30,261 bases of DNA from CBDUVZ01 sp965370805 (GTDB taxonomy: Bacteria; Hydrothermota; Tepidihabitantia; Tepidihabitantales; Tepidihabitantaceae), in assembly GCA_965370805.1 (NCBI GenBank), contig CBDUVZ010000021.1, positions 1 through 30,261 on the forward strand, in the 5' to 3' direction. The notes below the pieces were generated by a model. That model ran no database searches. It saw nothing but the letters and a program-made list of their open reading frames with translations, and was not told where the DNA came from. Positions 21,949 to 30,261 of this stretch are shown piece after piece (the stretch's first letter is position 1; each line of letters begins with the position of its first letter). A program made the position numbers and the translations under genes.

Positions 21949-22425
21949 CTACTCAGCCGACTGGCGCACGGCGTGCTGCTGCACCAACTGCAACTGCATG
22001 TGCCTCAATCGCGAGGCGACGGTCTTGGCGACGCCCCGCATCACGGCGTAGCCGAGCCGTGGATCTTCATCGAACTCCTTCTCGAGTTCCGACACCTCAA
22101 ACTCCAGCACGGTGCTGTCGGCAAGCACCTTGCCTCCGGCGGTGTAGGTGGGATTGCCCACCATTCCTGACCAGGCGAACATCTGTTTCGGCCCGATGGT
22201 GGTGACCATGTAGCTCTTCTTGGATACGCCGAAATCAAGGCCCAGCACCACGGCTATCCGACCGGTCATGATGATATAGAACCTCGTGGCAGGGTCGCCC
22301 TGCGCATCAACCATTTCTCCGGCCTTTATCTCTTTCGTCCTTGCAAGCTTGACCAGTCGGTCGAAATCCTCTTCCTGAAGGTGATCGAAAACAGGCACAC
22401 TCTGAAGGAATTCCTTAATGTCCAC
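21949..22425 (-). CDS. cyclic-nucleotide-binding-domain protein without a DNA-binding domain
   Basis: The 158-residue product is a single Crp/cAMP-binding-type beta-roll. FLQSVPVFDHLQEEDFDRLV, then KAGEMVDAQGDPATRFYIIM and TGRIAVVL, mark the fold, and LADSTVLEFEVSELEKEFDE the C-terminal helix. The phosphate-binding cassette with its conserved Arg (usually R-S-A) is not evident: the corresponding stretch is WSGMVGNPTYTAGG. Ligand binding is therefore doubtful. No helix-turn-helix follows, so it is not a transcription factor of the Crp type. Start GTG 22425 has AGGAGGAG (22437-22430). It heads the operon ahead of cmk (22-nt gap) and has its own promoter. Confidence 0.8.
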   Translation of the reverse strand: MDIKEFLQSVPVFDHLQEEDFDRLVKLARTKEIKAGEMVDAQGDPATRFYIIMTGRIAVVLGLDFGVSKKSYMVTTIGPKQMFAWSGMVGNPTYTAGGKVLADSTVLEFEVSELEKEFDEDPRLGYAVMRGVAKTVASRLRHMQLQLVQQHAVRQSAE

Positions 22426-22457
22426 TACTGCTCCTCCTTTACGTTGGCAACTAGGTG

Positions 22458-22486
22458 AGTCTAGCGGTGAGAAGCCGCCCCGTCAA
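22458..22486 (-). promoter_or_regulatory. promoter of the CNB-cmk-plsC operon
   Basis: On the minus strand: TTGACG (22486-22481), 17-bp spacer, TAGACT (22463-22458). Transcription would begin near 22451 and give a leader carrying the AGGAGGAG site. Confidence 0.65.
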
Positions 22487-22507
22487 TCGCCAACCGAGCC
22501 GGGAGTA

Positions 22508-23188
22508 TCAGAAGAGGTCGTGGAAGGACAGGTCAATCACCCGATTCAACCGGGTGACATCCTGGTTGCCCAGGACATCCCTCAGCCCGATGCCGAATCG
22601 CATCTGCTCGTTGAAAGTCCAGGCAAGGCCGAAGTTGAGGTAGCCGACGCTGGTTTCGAGCCGCTCGTCATTGGCCCCGAGGTCGTATTCCACAATGAAC
22701 TCGAATCCTCCCGGGAGCAACTGGTTGACCACTGCGAAACCATTGACGCTGTGCCAGTAATTGAGCCCCAACTGACAATAGGTCCGGGTCGGTTCGACCG
22801 TCTTGCCGATGCAGACGTAGCCACCCTTTGGATAGACGTCGTATACATCGTCGACCTGGTTGCCGTATCCCTGGCTCTCGAAGCCGACAATCATGTCCGG
22901 GAAGAAGCCCTGCTCCATCAGGATGGCTCCCCGGGCAAAGAACTCCGGGCGGTTGTACATCTCCGGGGCCGAATTGCCGACCAGCTTGTTGCCGCCGAAC
23001 GAAGCGCCGACCGTGAGCCGGTCGAACAGCCCGATGCCGAGTCGCACCATAGCGCCGCCCTCGCCCCAGAGCCGCGCGCTGACGTAGTACTCGGCGTGGG
23101 ATAGCGAAAGCGGTATCGGTTCATCGACATTGTACAACAGGGCGGTGGCCGGGACCCAGCACACGAGCAGAACTGGAAGCAACTTCAT
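22508..23188 (-). CDS. predicted outer-membrane beta-barrel protein
   Basis: No named family recognised. The signal peptide MKLLPVLLVCWVPATALLYN is followed by alternating-residue, aromatic- and Gly-rich strands: SHAEYYVSARLWGEGGAMVR, LFDRLTVGASFGGNKLVG, GFFPDMIVGFESQGYGN, TYCQLGLNYWHSVNGFAVVN and FEFIVEYDLGANDERLETSV. It ends DLSFHDLF, a terminal Phe as in many barrels. This suits an 8-10-stranded outer-membrane protein of 226 residues. The start is ATG 23188, not the upstream GTG 23215 or the ATGs between, because these fall in or before the promoter; the -10 box ends 7 nt before this ATG (leaderless). It is divergent from the B12-regulated receptor. Confidence 0.7.
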   Translation of the reverse strand: MKLLPVLLVCWVPATALLYNVDEPIPLSLSHAEYYVSARLWGEGGAMVRLGIGLFDRLTVGASFGGNKLVGNSAPEMYNRPEFFARGAILMEQGFFPDMIVGFESQGYGNQVDDVYDVYPKGGYVCIGKTVEPTRTYCQLGLNYWHSVNGFAVVNQLLPGGFEFIVEYDLGANDERLETSVGYLNFGLAWTFNEQMRFGIGLRDVLGNQDVTRLNRVIDLSFHDLF

Positions 23189-23195
23189 CGACCCC

Positions 23196-23223
23196 AGCAT
23201 AGCCGCATCCATCACCGTGTCAA
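23196..23223 (-). promoter_or_regulatory. promoter of the barrel protein (leaderless type)
   Basis: On the minus strand: TTGACA (23223-23218), 16-bp spacer, TATGCT (23201-23196), then 7 nt to ATG 23188. Only 16 bp separate its -35 box from that of the divergent receptor promoter. Confidence 0.7.
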
Positions 23224-23239
23224 GCGGTTACCTCACGTC

Positions 23240-23267
23240 TTGACTGCCAACCGGGTTTCGCTACTCT
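23240..23267 (+). promoter_or_regulatory. promoter of the cobalamin riboswitch/TonB receptor transcript
   Basis: TTGACT (23240-23245), 16-bp spacer, TACTCT (23262-23267). It lies ~50 bp ahead of the riboswitch and gives a ~300-nt leader. Confidence 0.7.
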
Positions 23268-23310
23268 CTAGCCGGGAAAGAAACGACAGCGGAAGACCGG
23301 GTGCACATGA

Positions 23311-23506
23311 TGCACAAACGGTTGCTTCGGGCCGGGCCCGAAGCACAGGGAAAGCCGTGCGAATCGGCTGCGGTCCCGCCCACTGTAAGCGGCTGCGTTC
23401 TATTCAACGCCCGCCTGCCATCGCCACTGGCCGGAAGCCGGGAAGGCGGCAGGCACGTGCTCCCAATGAAGCACGGCCGCGAGCCAGGAGACCTGTCTGC
23501 TGTCAG
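23311..23506 (+). ncRNA. cobalamin (B12) riboswitch
   Basis: The leader has the sequence landmarks of the cobalamin aptamer in order: hairpin GCTTCGGGCCGGGCCCGAAGC (23324-23344), then ACAGGGAAAGCCGTGCGAAT, CGGCTGCGGTCCCGCCCACTG and the B12 box GAGCCAGGAGACCTGTC (23481-23497). An AAAGGAG ribosome site and ATG 23577 follow ~70 nt later. No U-rich terminator lies between, so control is more likely at translation initiation. In other bacteria this RNA switches off B12 uptake or synthesis genes when adenosyl- or hydroxocobalamin is plentiful. Confidence 0.9.
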
Positions 23507-23576
23507 GACTGAGTTCTGCCGTCTGACGGTAATCACCGCAGCACGGCGATTCGACTTGCGTGGAAAGGAGAATCAC

Positions 23577-25679
23577 ATGAGACGCAAGACCTTGGACCGT
23601 CTGGTCCTCCCGGCGCTCGCGCTTCTGACCGGTATCGCCGGGGCGACCACATTCAGCGGGACCATTCTCGACGCCTACACCAGGCAGCCGGTTCCGCATG
23701 CCGAAGTCCACGCCTACGACCTCGGCGCAGTCACAACAACCGACGAGCAGGGCGAGTTCGAACTGACGACCGGCGCGAACCTGGTGTCGGTCGCGGTTTC
23801 GCGGGTCGGCTACCGGCCCGGAACCTGGCAGGACCTGCCCGCCGCAGAACCGGCGTTCCTCTACCTCTCACCCGAGGTCATCCGGCTCGAAGGCGTAACC
23901 ATCAGCGCCTGCCGCACCCCGGTGTCGATTGACCGGTCAGGCCCGGTCACAGTGGTTGAGGACGAAGCCGTTCAGGCCTGGGGCCGCACCAGCATGGCCG
24001 AGCTGGCCGGAACAACGCCGTCGGCAATCACTCGCAGCTACGGCAACTTCTCAACCGTCGCACTCCGGGGAACCAACACCGAGCACACGCTCATCGCGCT
24101 GGACGGAGTCCGGCTCAACTTGGCCCAGAACGGCACTTTCGACCTCACCACGCTGCCGCTGATTCTTGTCGACCGGGTTGAAGTTGCCCGCGGCGGCAAT
24201 TCCGCGCTCTACGGCTCGAGCCCGGTCGGCGGACTGGTAAACGCCATCACCCCCCGGCCTGACCGATTCGGCGCGAACCTCCGTACCGGCATCGGGTCCT
24301 TTGGCAGGAAGCACGTTCAGCTCATCCACACCAACTGGTATGCACCGGTCGGGTACGTCATCGGCGGCAACCTCACCGCCGCGGACAACAACTTCGACTA
24401 CCCGGACAGCGCCGGCGCGTCCCTGACAAGGAGCAACGCCGACTTTGAAAGCAAAGGGCTGTTCGCCAAGGGTGTCTTCCGCTCCGGCCCGCACAACACT
24501 TCTCTGCTCGGTGAATACAACGTCACCGGTCGCGGGGACCCGGGTTCGACCGCCTGGCCTTCGGACAGCGCCCGGCGAGACGACCAGCGCGGACTCTCCC
24601 AGGCGGGCTACACGTTTCAACCGTCGGCAGACCTGCGCACCAACGCCCGACTTTTCTATCAGCGGTTCTGGCAGAACTACTGCAACCCGGCGTTCTTCAT
24701 CGACGACACCCACGACCTCACCGCACTCGGCGGTCAACTGGACCAGACGTTCCACTTTGCACCGTGGGCCATGTTGATGGCCGGGTGCGAACTGGACAAG
24801 AGCTGTCTGACCAGCACTTCAGTCGGCGCGCCGAATCTACTGAGCTTGGCCGGCTGGACCCAGGCCCGGGTTGAGTACTTCGGTTTCGCACTCAATCCGG
24901 TTGTCCGGTTCGAGCGAATGCAGCAGGAACACGTTACTGACTCGACTGAAGACAAATCCACAACTCAGGTCCTAAGCCCCAAAGCAACCCTCACCTGGTC
25001 CGGTTTTGAGTGGCTCACCCTGTATGCCGGGTTCGGCCGGTCATTCCGGGCCCCGACGTTGAACGACCTGTACTGGCCTGAGGACATGTTCTCTTACGGC
25101 AATCCGCATCTTGAGCCCGAATGGTCGACCAACTGGGATGTCGGGATTCGCGGCAAAGGCCCGGACTTCCTCCACTACTGGCTCGGGTACTACAACTCCA
25201 GCCTCACCGACCTGATCCAGTGGCAGCCGGACACTGCGTTCCGGTTCCACCCGGTCAACGTCGACAGCGCGGTAATCAGCGGCGTGGAACTTGACCTCGA
25301 ACTCGATCTGAACCATGCCGGCGTTCAGAGCAACCTGAACTACTGCAGCGCCCGGTCGGGAGACACGAAGCTCATCTACCGGCCCGAGTTGAGCGCCCGG
25401 GCAACTGTCTGGGGTCAGCACACCTTCCGGCCGGTCACCGCCCAGCTTGCCCTGACTGTCGAGCACACCGGCGAGCGCTACACCGATCCGGCGAACACCG
25501 ATACTCTGCCCGGGTACTCGCTGTTCCATGCCGAAGCGTCGGTCAGCCCGAAGCTCGGCCCCTTGACGGCAACCGCCAGGTTCGGCGTCCGCAACCTGAC
25601 GGACGAGCGGTACGAAACGAACAAAGGCTACCCGCTGCCGGGACAGACCTGGTACGGCGAGTTGGAGTTCGGTATCTAG
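23577..25679 (+). CDS. TonB-dependent outer-membrane receptor, probable cobalamin transporter (BtuB-like)
   Basis: Imports a scarce nutrient across the outer membrane with TonB energy; the riboswitch in its leader points to cobalamin or a corrinoid. Of 700 residues, 1-23 are the signal peptide and ~24-100 a carboxypeptidase-regulatory-like domain (FSGTILDAYTRQPVPHAEVH). ~105-215 form the plug (SMAELAGTTPSAITRSYGNF, VALRGTNTEHTLIALDGVRL, DRVEVARGGNSALYGSSPVG) and the rest a 22-strand barrel with family marks (GFGRSFRAPTLNDLYWP, GNPHLEPEWSTNWDVGI, FGVRNLTDERYETNKGYPLP). ATG 23577 has AAAGGAG. It is not recognisable as BtuB by sequence alone. TonB/ExbBD and a btuFCD set are not in the window. 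Its stop overlaps the convergent M23 gene's stop. Confidence 0.9.
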   Translation: MRRKTLDRLVLPALALLTGIAGATTFSGTILDAYTRQPVPHAEVHAYDLGAVTTTDEQGEFELTTGANLVSVAVSRVGYRPGTWQDLPAAEPAFLYLSPEVIRLEGVTISACRTPVSIDRSGPVTVVEDEAVQAWGRTSMAELAGTTPSAITRSYGNFSTVALRGTNTEHTLIALDGVRLNLAQNGTFDLTTLPLILVDRVEVARGGNSALYGSSPVGGLVNAITPRPDRFGANLRTGIGSFGRKHVQLIHTNWYAPVGYVIGGNLTAADNNFDYPDSAGASLTRSNADFESKGLFAKGVFRSGPHNTSLLGEYNVTGRGDPGSTAWPSDSARRDDQRGLSQAGYTFQPSADLRTNARLFYQRFWQNYCNPAFFIDDTHDLTALGGQLDQTFHFAPWAMLMAGCELDKSCLTSTSVGAPNLLSLAGWTQARVEYFGFALNPVVRFERMQQEHVTDSTEDKSTTQVLSPKATLTWSGFEWLTLYAGFGRSFRAPTLNDLYWPEDMFSYGNPHLEPEWSTNWDVGIRGKGPDFLHYWLGYYNSSLTDLIQWQPDTAFRFHPVNVDSAVISGVELDLELDLNHAGVQSNLNYCSARSGDTKLIYRPELSARATVWGQHTFRPVTAQLALTVEHTGERYTDPANTDTLPGYSLFHAEASVSPKLGPLTATARFGVRNLTDERYETNKGYPLPGQTWYGELEFGI

Positions 25680-27043
25680 TTTCCGGCAGTTCCGCTGTCC
25701 GCAGCGGCACCGCTATCCGTAGCGGCGATTTCCGGGGAACGGGCCATTTCGGTGGCCCGTTCCAGTTCGGCACCGAGTTCCGCCTTGACCCGGTCGAACT
25801 CATCCCGGTACTTCTTCAGCACCGGGTCGGCCCTCGGCGGAATCACTTTGAGCGGGTTCACCGGGTTCCCGTTCTTGCGGATTTCGAAGTGGAGATGCGG
25901 GCCGGTTGACATCCCGGTCGAGCCGACGTAGCCGATCGTCTGGCTCTGGCGTACACGCCGGCCCTGCTTCACGCCCGGGCCGTAGCCCCGGAGATGTCCG
26001 TAGCGCGAAGAAAGCCCGCCTTTGTGCTTGACCTCAACCAGCCTGCCGTACCCGCCGACCCACCGCGAAATGGTGACCACGCCGTCGGCGACACAGCTTA
26101 CCGGCGTGCCACTCGGGGCCGCGTAGTCCACCCCGTTGTGCTTGCACCGTATTTTCCTGATCGGGTGGAACCGCATTCCGAAATGGGACGTGACCTTCTT
26201 GAACTCAAGCGGTGACCGGAGCACTGTCTTCCGGAGCGACTGGCCTTTCTCGTTGTAGAAATCCCAGTGCCCCCGCGGGTCCTGGTAAAAGAATCCCCGG
26301 GTGTTGTGAATCCGGCTCCGGTAGTGGACGGCGTGCACCCGGCCGTACCGGTAGAAAGTGGAATCCACGTACAGCCGGTCGAACACCAGTTGGAACGAAT
26401 CGCCGTCGTTCGACTCGGTGAAGAAGTCCACGTCATAGCGCAGGATTTCGGTGAACCGCATCGCCAGCCACGGCTGCTCGCCCAGGCTGAGCAACGAGTT
26501 CCAGAACGATTCATGAACGGTCCCGGACAACGCGGTCCTGACCGTATCGACCGGCTGGATTATCTTCTCTGCGACCGGGCCGGCGGAATCAACGTGGAAC
26601 GCAGTGGAACCCGCAACCGGAAGGGAGAACCTGACTTCGTAGCTGGTCATCATGTCCTTGTGGTAGGAAATTGCCGCCAGGTTGAGACCGCGGTACACCA
26701 GTGAAACCGAATCGCCCGGCTTCAGTCTCCGGAAGTTGAAGTCGGTCTCCGCCAGCGCGTTGTGGGCCTGACCGGCCAGGTCCCACGGCACCCCCATCCG
26801 GACCAGCATCCCGGTAAACACCTCGTACTGACGCATCGTATCGCCGGCGAAGTACAGGGAATCCGGGTCCGGCACCGCCGGCCCGCAGTACTGGGGCTGG
26901 CGCCCGAGCATGAACCTGAGTGACAGCAGCACCACGGCCAGGACGACGAGCACCCCGACCACTGTCATCGTCGGGGATACCGCGCCCCTGCGCCCCCGGC
27001 TCTTCTGCTCCGACTCCGGCCGGCCCCGGTCTTCGGACCCCAA
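25676..27043 (-). CDS. membrane-anchored M23-family peptidoglycan endopeptidase
   Basis: Cuts peptide cross-links of the cell wall in the periplasm. Basic residues 1-25 precede a transmembrane anchor at ~26-46 (TVVGVLVVLAVVLLSLRFML). A ~230-residue periplasmic region with an OapA/LysM-like part (NALAETDFNFRRLKPGDSVS) follows, then the LytM domain with H302 and D306 (HNGVDYAAP), H350 (YGHL) and H383-L-H385 (GPHLHFE), all zinc/catalytic positions present. The tail is Ala/Asp-rich. The TTG at 27043 directly follows the nuclease stop (TAG-TTG); ATG at residue 26 is the alternative and would keep the anchor. It belongs to the same minus-strand operon as the two nuclease-like genes. Confidence 0.87.
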   Translation of the reverse strand: MGSEDRGRPESEQKSRGRRGAVSPTMTVVGVLVVLAVVLLSLRFMLGRQPQYCGPAVPDPDSLYFAGDTMRQYEVFTGMLVRMGVPWDLAGQAHNALAETDFNFRRLKPGDSVSLVYRGLNLAAISYHKDMMTSYEVRFSLPVAGSTAFHVDSAGPVAEKIIQPVDTVRTALSGTVHESFWNSLLSLGEQPWLAMRFTEILRYDVDFFTESNDGDSFQLVFDRLYVDSTFYRYGRVHAVHYRSRIHNTRGFFYQDPRGHWDFYNEKGQSLRKTVLRSPLEFKKVTSHFGMRFHPIRKIRCKHNGVDYAAPSGTPVSCVADGVVTISRWVGGYGRLVEVKHKGGLSSRYGHLRGYGPGVKQGRRVRQSQTIGYVGSTGMSTGPHLHFEIRKNGNPVNPLKVIPPRADPVLKKYRDEFDRVKAELGAELERATEMARSPEIAATDSGAAADSGTAGN

Positions 27044-27862
27044 CTACTGCTCCGACTCCATCACTTCAATCTGTCCCGGGTCCTTGACGATCATCTCGGG
27101 CGCACCCTTGTACTCCTTGATGATTCCGCTTACCCGGACCTGCTTTCCCTTGTAGTACTCCCGGGCGTTCTCCGGAAACAAGTGCAGGTCGGTAGCGAAT
27201 ATCGCCACCGAAAACGTATTCCGGTAGTCCTCGTGGAAATTGATGAACAGCACCTTGTCCGACTGGTAGGTCCGGACCACGACGCCTTCCACTATTGCCA
27301 GTTCGCCGATATGCTCGTCCGCCACCGCCCAGGAAACAACACCGGAATCACCCGGACTCTGCCGCGCCAGCCGGTCCTTGATAATCTGGATGCTCGGCGG
27401 CGTGTAGACATTGAACGACCACAGGCCGGTTCCGATCCGGGCCGCCTGCTCCTCGAGTACTTTCAGGGTGTCACGATACCGGAGGCTGTCCTGGTACAGC
27501 CGCACCGGCGCGTACCCCCGCGCCACCATCAGCAGGTTGACATTCGTATCGCCAACCCAGACCCAGCGCAGCAATCGGCCGAAATGGTCGGTGTCCGCCC
27601 CGTCGCTTTCCAGCCGGACCGTTCTGCCGAGAACGTACTTCCCCAGTATCTCGGTCGCAACGTCACCGCCCGGCTGATAGCTCTCCGCGGCATCGATTCC
27701 CAGCATCCGCACGTAGTTCCCATCGGAAGTCAGGAACGTATCCCCGTCATTCACCTTGACCACCCGCGTAACTTCGTCCGCAAGCACCACCGTCGCCAGA
27801 ACCAGCAGGACGGCGAACCCTGCACGTATGGCCCTTCCGACAGTCAGTCCGACATTCATCAT
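27044..27862 (-). CDS. thermonuclease-like protein (SNase domain plus OB-type domain), catalytic residues kept
   Basis: Micrococcal-nuclease fold with a signal peptide (AGFAVLLVLATVVLA). Residues matching Staphylococcus nuclease are all present, apart from T41 (here Ala): D41 (D21) in NDGDTF, R52 (R35) in VRMLGID, D57 (D40), E60 (E43) and R96 (R87) in FGRLLRW. A second domain (IGELAIVEGVVVRTYQSDKV; KQVRVSGIIKEYKGAPEMIV) looks like the OB-fold seen in YhcR-type nucleases. ATG 27862 or 27859 is chosen at the signal peptide; longer readings translate dispersed repeats. No ribosome site is evident. The product is probably exported and cleaves DNA/RNA in a Ca2+-dependent way. Confidence 0.82.
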   Translation of the reverse strand: MMNVGLTVGRAIRAGFAVLLVLATVVLADEVTRVVKVNDGDTFLTSDGNYVRMLGIDAAESYQPGGDVATEILGKYVLGRTVRLESDGADTDHFGRLLRWVWVGDTNVNLLMVARGYAPVRLYQDSLRYRDTLKVLEEQAARIGTGLWSFNVYTPPSIQIIKDRLARQSPGDSGVVSWAVADEHIGELAIVEGVVVRTYQSDKVLFINFHEDYRNTFSVAIFATDLHLFPENAREYYKGKQVRVSGIIKEYKGAPEMIVKDPGQIEVMESEQ

Positions 27863-27904
27863 TGAGCACCCGAGTGAATTGGACGTTGTGACCGTGGGCC
27901 GTGT

Positions 27905-28012
27905 CAGCGGCCAATGTGCCATTGGATGGCTCAATCCGTGTTGATCCGTGTCCATCTGTGGTTCTTCTTTCATTCGCCATTCGCACTTCGTCATTCGCAA
28001 TTCGCCATTACT
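27905..28012. repeat. cluster of dispersed word repeats between the two nuclease-like genes
   Basis: TCCGTGTTGATCCGTGTCCA at 27935-27954 (relative of 30153-30179), then CATTCGCCATTCGCACTTCG onward (27971-28011), related to the CATTCG word in mltG. Confidence 0.65.
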
Positions 28013-28805
28013 CCAGTATCTCAATCTGCCCCGGGTCATTGATTATCATCTCCGGCGCGTTCTGGTATTCCTTGATTGTGCCGGTCAACCGCACCAGCCG
28101 TTTCTTGTAGTAATCCTCCGGGCATGCGGGGAACTTGCCAAGGTCGCCGGCGAATACCACCGCCTTGAAATGACGCCGGTAGTCCTGGTGGAAATTCATG
28201 ATGAAGACCTTCTCCGAACGGTAGGTGGCGACCACTATGCCGACGACCTTCACCAGTCGGCCGTAACACTCATCCGTTTCCGCCCACGAAACCACGTCGA
28301 GTCCGGGCAGGCCGCCGGTATCGGGCTCAACCAGGTACTTCGAGATATCGCCGGACGGCAGTTTCAGGGAAGGCGGCGGGAAAACGTCGAACGGCCAGAG
28401 TCCCTTGCCGATTCGGGCCGCGGTCAGTTCGAGCTGCCGCAGGCTGTCCCGCAGCTTCGCATCATCGAGCTCCGGCAGCAGCGAAGCGAAACCCTTGCGC
28501 AGCATGGAACCATTCACCAGCGTATCGCCCACGTACACGTAGCGCAGCAGCTGGCCGTCATCGTCGGCGTCGGTCTTCCCGGCTTCAAGCCTCACGATCC
28601 GGCCGAGCACGTGCTTCTCAAGAACGTCCCGGCAGATATCCCCACCCGGCTGGTAGATTTCAGGGGTGTTAATACCCAGCATCCGCACGACCTGGCTGTC
28701 AGCGGTCAGGAACGTTCGGCCGTCATACACACTCGCCACCTGCGTCATTTCGGCCCCGAGAAGCCCGGCGACGACAACCAGCACGCCCGGAACAGGGGAC
28801 CTCAC
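28008..28805 (-). CDS. thermonuclease paralogue, predicted inactive
   Basis: Same two-domain plan as its neighbour at 27044-27862 (VVRMLGINTPEIYQPGGDIC against YVRMLGIDAAESYQPGGDVA; both end APEMI-x-(K/N)DPGQIE). Three catalytic or calcium positions are changed: Asp21 equivalent is Arg30 (DGRT), Asp40 equivalent is Asn46 (GINTPE) and Arg87 equivalent is Gln85 (DGQLLRY). Arg41 and Glu49 remain. Hydrolysis is therefore unlikely; nucleic acid binding or heterodimer formation with the active copy is possible. The start is GTG 28805 with GGAG, because the upstream TTG frame lies in the promoter. The short hydrophobic N-terminus VPGVLVVVAGLLGA is a signal peptide. 145 bp of repeat words separate the paralogues. 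Confidence 0.82.
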   Translation of the reverse strand: MRSPVPGVLVVVAGLLGAEMTQVASVYDGRTFLTADSQVVRMLGINTPEIYQPGGDICRDVLEKHVLGRIVRLEAGKTDADDDGQLLRYVYVGDTLVNGSMLRKGFASLLPELDDAKLRDSLRQLELTAARIGKGLWPFDVFPPPSLKLPSGDISKYLVEPDTGGLPGLDVVSWAETDECYGRLVKVVGIVVATYRSEKVFIMNFHQDYRRHFKAVVFAGDLGKFPACPEDYYKKRLVRLTGTIKEYQNAPEMIINDPGQIEILE

Positions 28806-28836
28806 GACTGTCTCCGTAGTCTGCGCAAGATGGAGA

Positions 28837-28864
28837 AGTCTAGCGACCGCCAATCCGAAATCAA
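28837..28864 (-). promoter_or_regulatory. promoter of the nuclease-paralogue/M23 operon
   Basis: On the minus strand: TTGATT (28864-28859), 16-bp spacer, TAGACT (28842-28837). Divergent from the aminotransferase promoter, with 18 bp between the -35 boxes. Confidence 0.7.
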
Positions 28865-28882
28865 CCGCCGAAACCCGCTCGC

Positions 28883-28910
28883 TTGACTACCTTGCCGCGC
28901 CAACTAGACT
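28883..28910 (+). promoter_or_regulatory. promoter of leader ORF and aminotransferase
   Basis: TTGACT (28883-28888), 16-bp spacer, TAGACT (28905-28910). The ATG of the leader ORF follows 7 nt later, so it is at or next to the 5' end of the mRNA. Confidence 0.7.
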
Positions 28911-28917
28911 GACGTCA

Positions 28918-28947
28918 ATGGAATACCGAAGCGCAACCGCCAACTGA
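28918..28947 (+). CDS. nine-codon leader ORF (MEYRSATAN)
   Basis: ATG at leaderless distance from the -10 box, nine codons, then TGA (28945-28947) overlapping the TGAAGGA that serves as ribosome site for the aminotransferase ATG at 28961. Translation of the leader would bring ribosomes onto that site. The peptide has no run of one amino acid, so classical attenuation is not indicated. Confidence 0.5.
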   Translation: MEYRSATAN

Positions 28948-28960
28948 AGGACAGCATATC

Positions 28961-30130
<1,170 letters not shown>

Positions 30131-30149
30131 CTCCCCAGCACCCCGATTC

Positions 30150-30261
30150 TCATCTGTGTTCATCCGTGTCCATCCGTAGTTTACTTCCTCATTGGTCATT
30201 GGAACTTGGTCATTGAGCATTTCCTGACTTGGCGGCCTTGGCGGTCATTCCTTCTGCCTTC
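30150..30261. repeat. cluster of dispersed word repeats after the aminotransferase
   Basis: TCTGTGTTCATCCGTGTCCA (30153-30172), CATTGGTCATTGGAACTTGG (30190-30209), CTTGGCGGCCTTGGCGG (30228-30244). The last is identical to 20475-20491. No gene is visible up to the window end. Confidence 0.7.

Noticed and set aside
23189..23215. Upstream start codons (GTG 23215 and following ATGs) for the barrel protein
   Set aside because: They lie within or before the TTGACA-16-TATGCT promoter; the signal peptide begins properly at ATG 23188.
27863..28039. N-terminal extension of the active thermonuclease-like protein
   Set aside because: The extra ~59 codons translate dispersed words (CATTCG and GTGTCCATC types) and precede a complete signal peptide.

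Overview
The window is GC-rich DNA (about 60% by eye) from a bacterium with an outer membrane. It carries four lipid A genes (lpxA, lpxC, lpxD and the companion fabZ), an OmpH/Skp-type chaperone and a TonB-dependent receptor under a cobalamin riboswitch. The gene complement, the tight minus-strand lipid A operon and abundant GGGGACA- and CATTCG-type intergenic words fit an uncultured Gram-negative lineage (I would look first at WOR-3/Stahlbacteria-like genomes). That placement is inference; there is no rRNA here.

Positions 1-5000 look like an accessory or defence-type region: the 3' part of a RecQ-family helicase with a C-terminal phosphoribosyltransferase-like domain, a coupled DprA-like gene, a three-gene PIN toxin-antitoxin cassette, two PIN fragments and a zinc-ribbon membrane protein. 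Positions 5000-8100 hold nested transposons: an IS1380-like element whose transposase is split by an IS481-like element with a 15-bp target duplication. Positions 8100-9900 hold a DUF5678/retropepsin-like gene pair bracketed by ~91-bp direct repeats, and a frameshifted unknown gene.

Positions 10000-22500 are housekeeping. ruvX-mltG run on the plus strand and converge on a long minus-strand block read as CNB protein-cmk-plsC, then ispH-rpsA-mtaB-ompH-lpxD-lpxC-fabZ-lpxA-small secreted ORF-folC, nearly all with overlapping stop/start codons. This block joins CMP recycling, phospholipid acylation, isoprenoid synthesis, translation, outer-membrane protein folding and lipid A synthesis.

Positions 22500-30261 contain an outer-membrane-type protein divergent from a B12-riboswitch-controlled TonB receptor, an M23 peptidase, two paralogous thermonuclease-like proteins (one apparently catalytically dead) and a class I aminotransferase behind a nine-codon leader ORF.

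A recurring promoter form, TTGAYT (or close) - 16 bp - TANNNT, occurs at least seven times (an eighth has a 17-bp spacer). At four of these the start codon lies only 5-7 nt after the -10 box, which implies leaderless transcripts. Short phrase-like dispersed repeats fill the gaps and reach into the ends of mltG, plsC and a small ORF next to folC.
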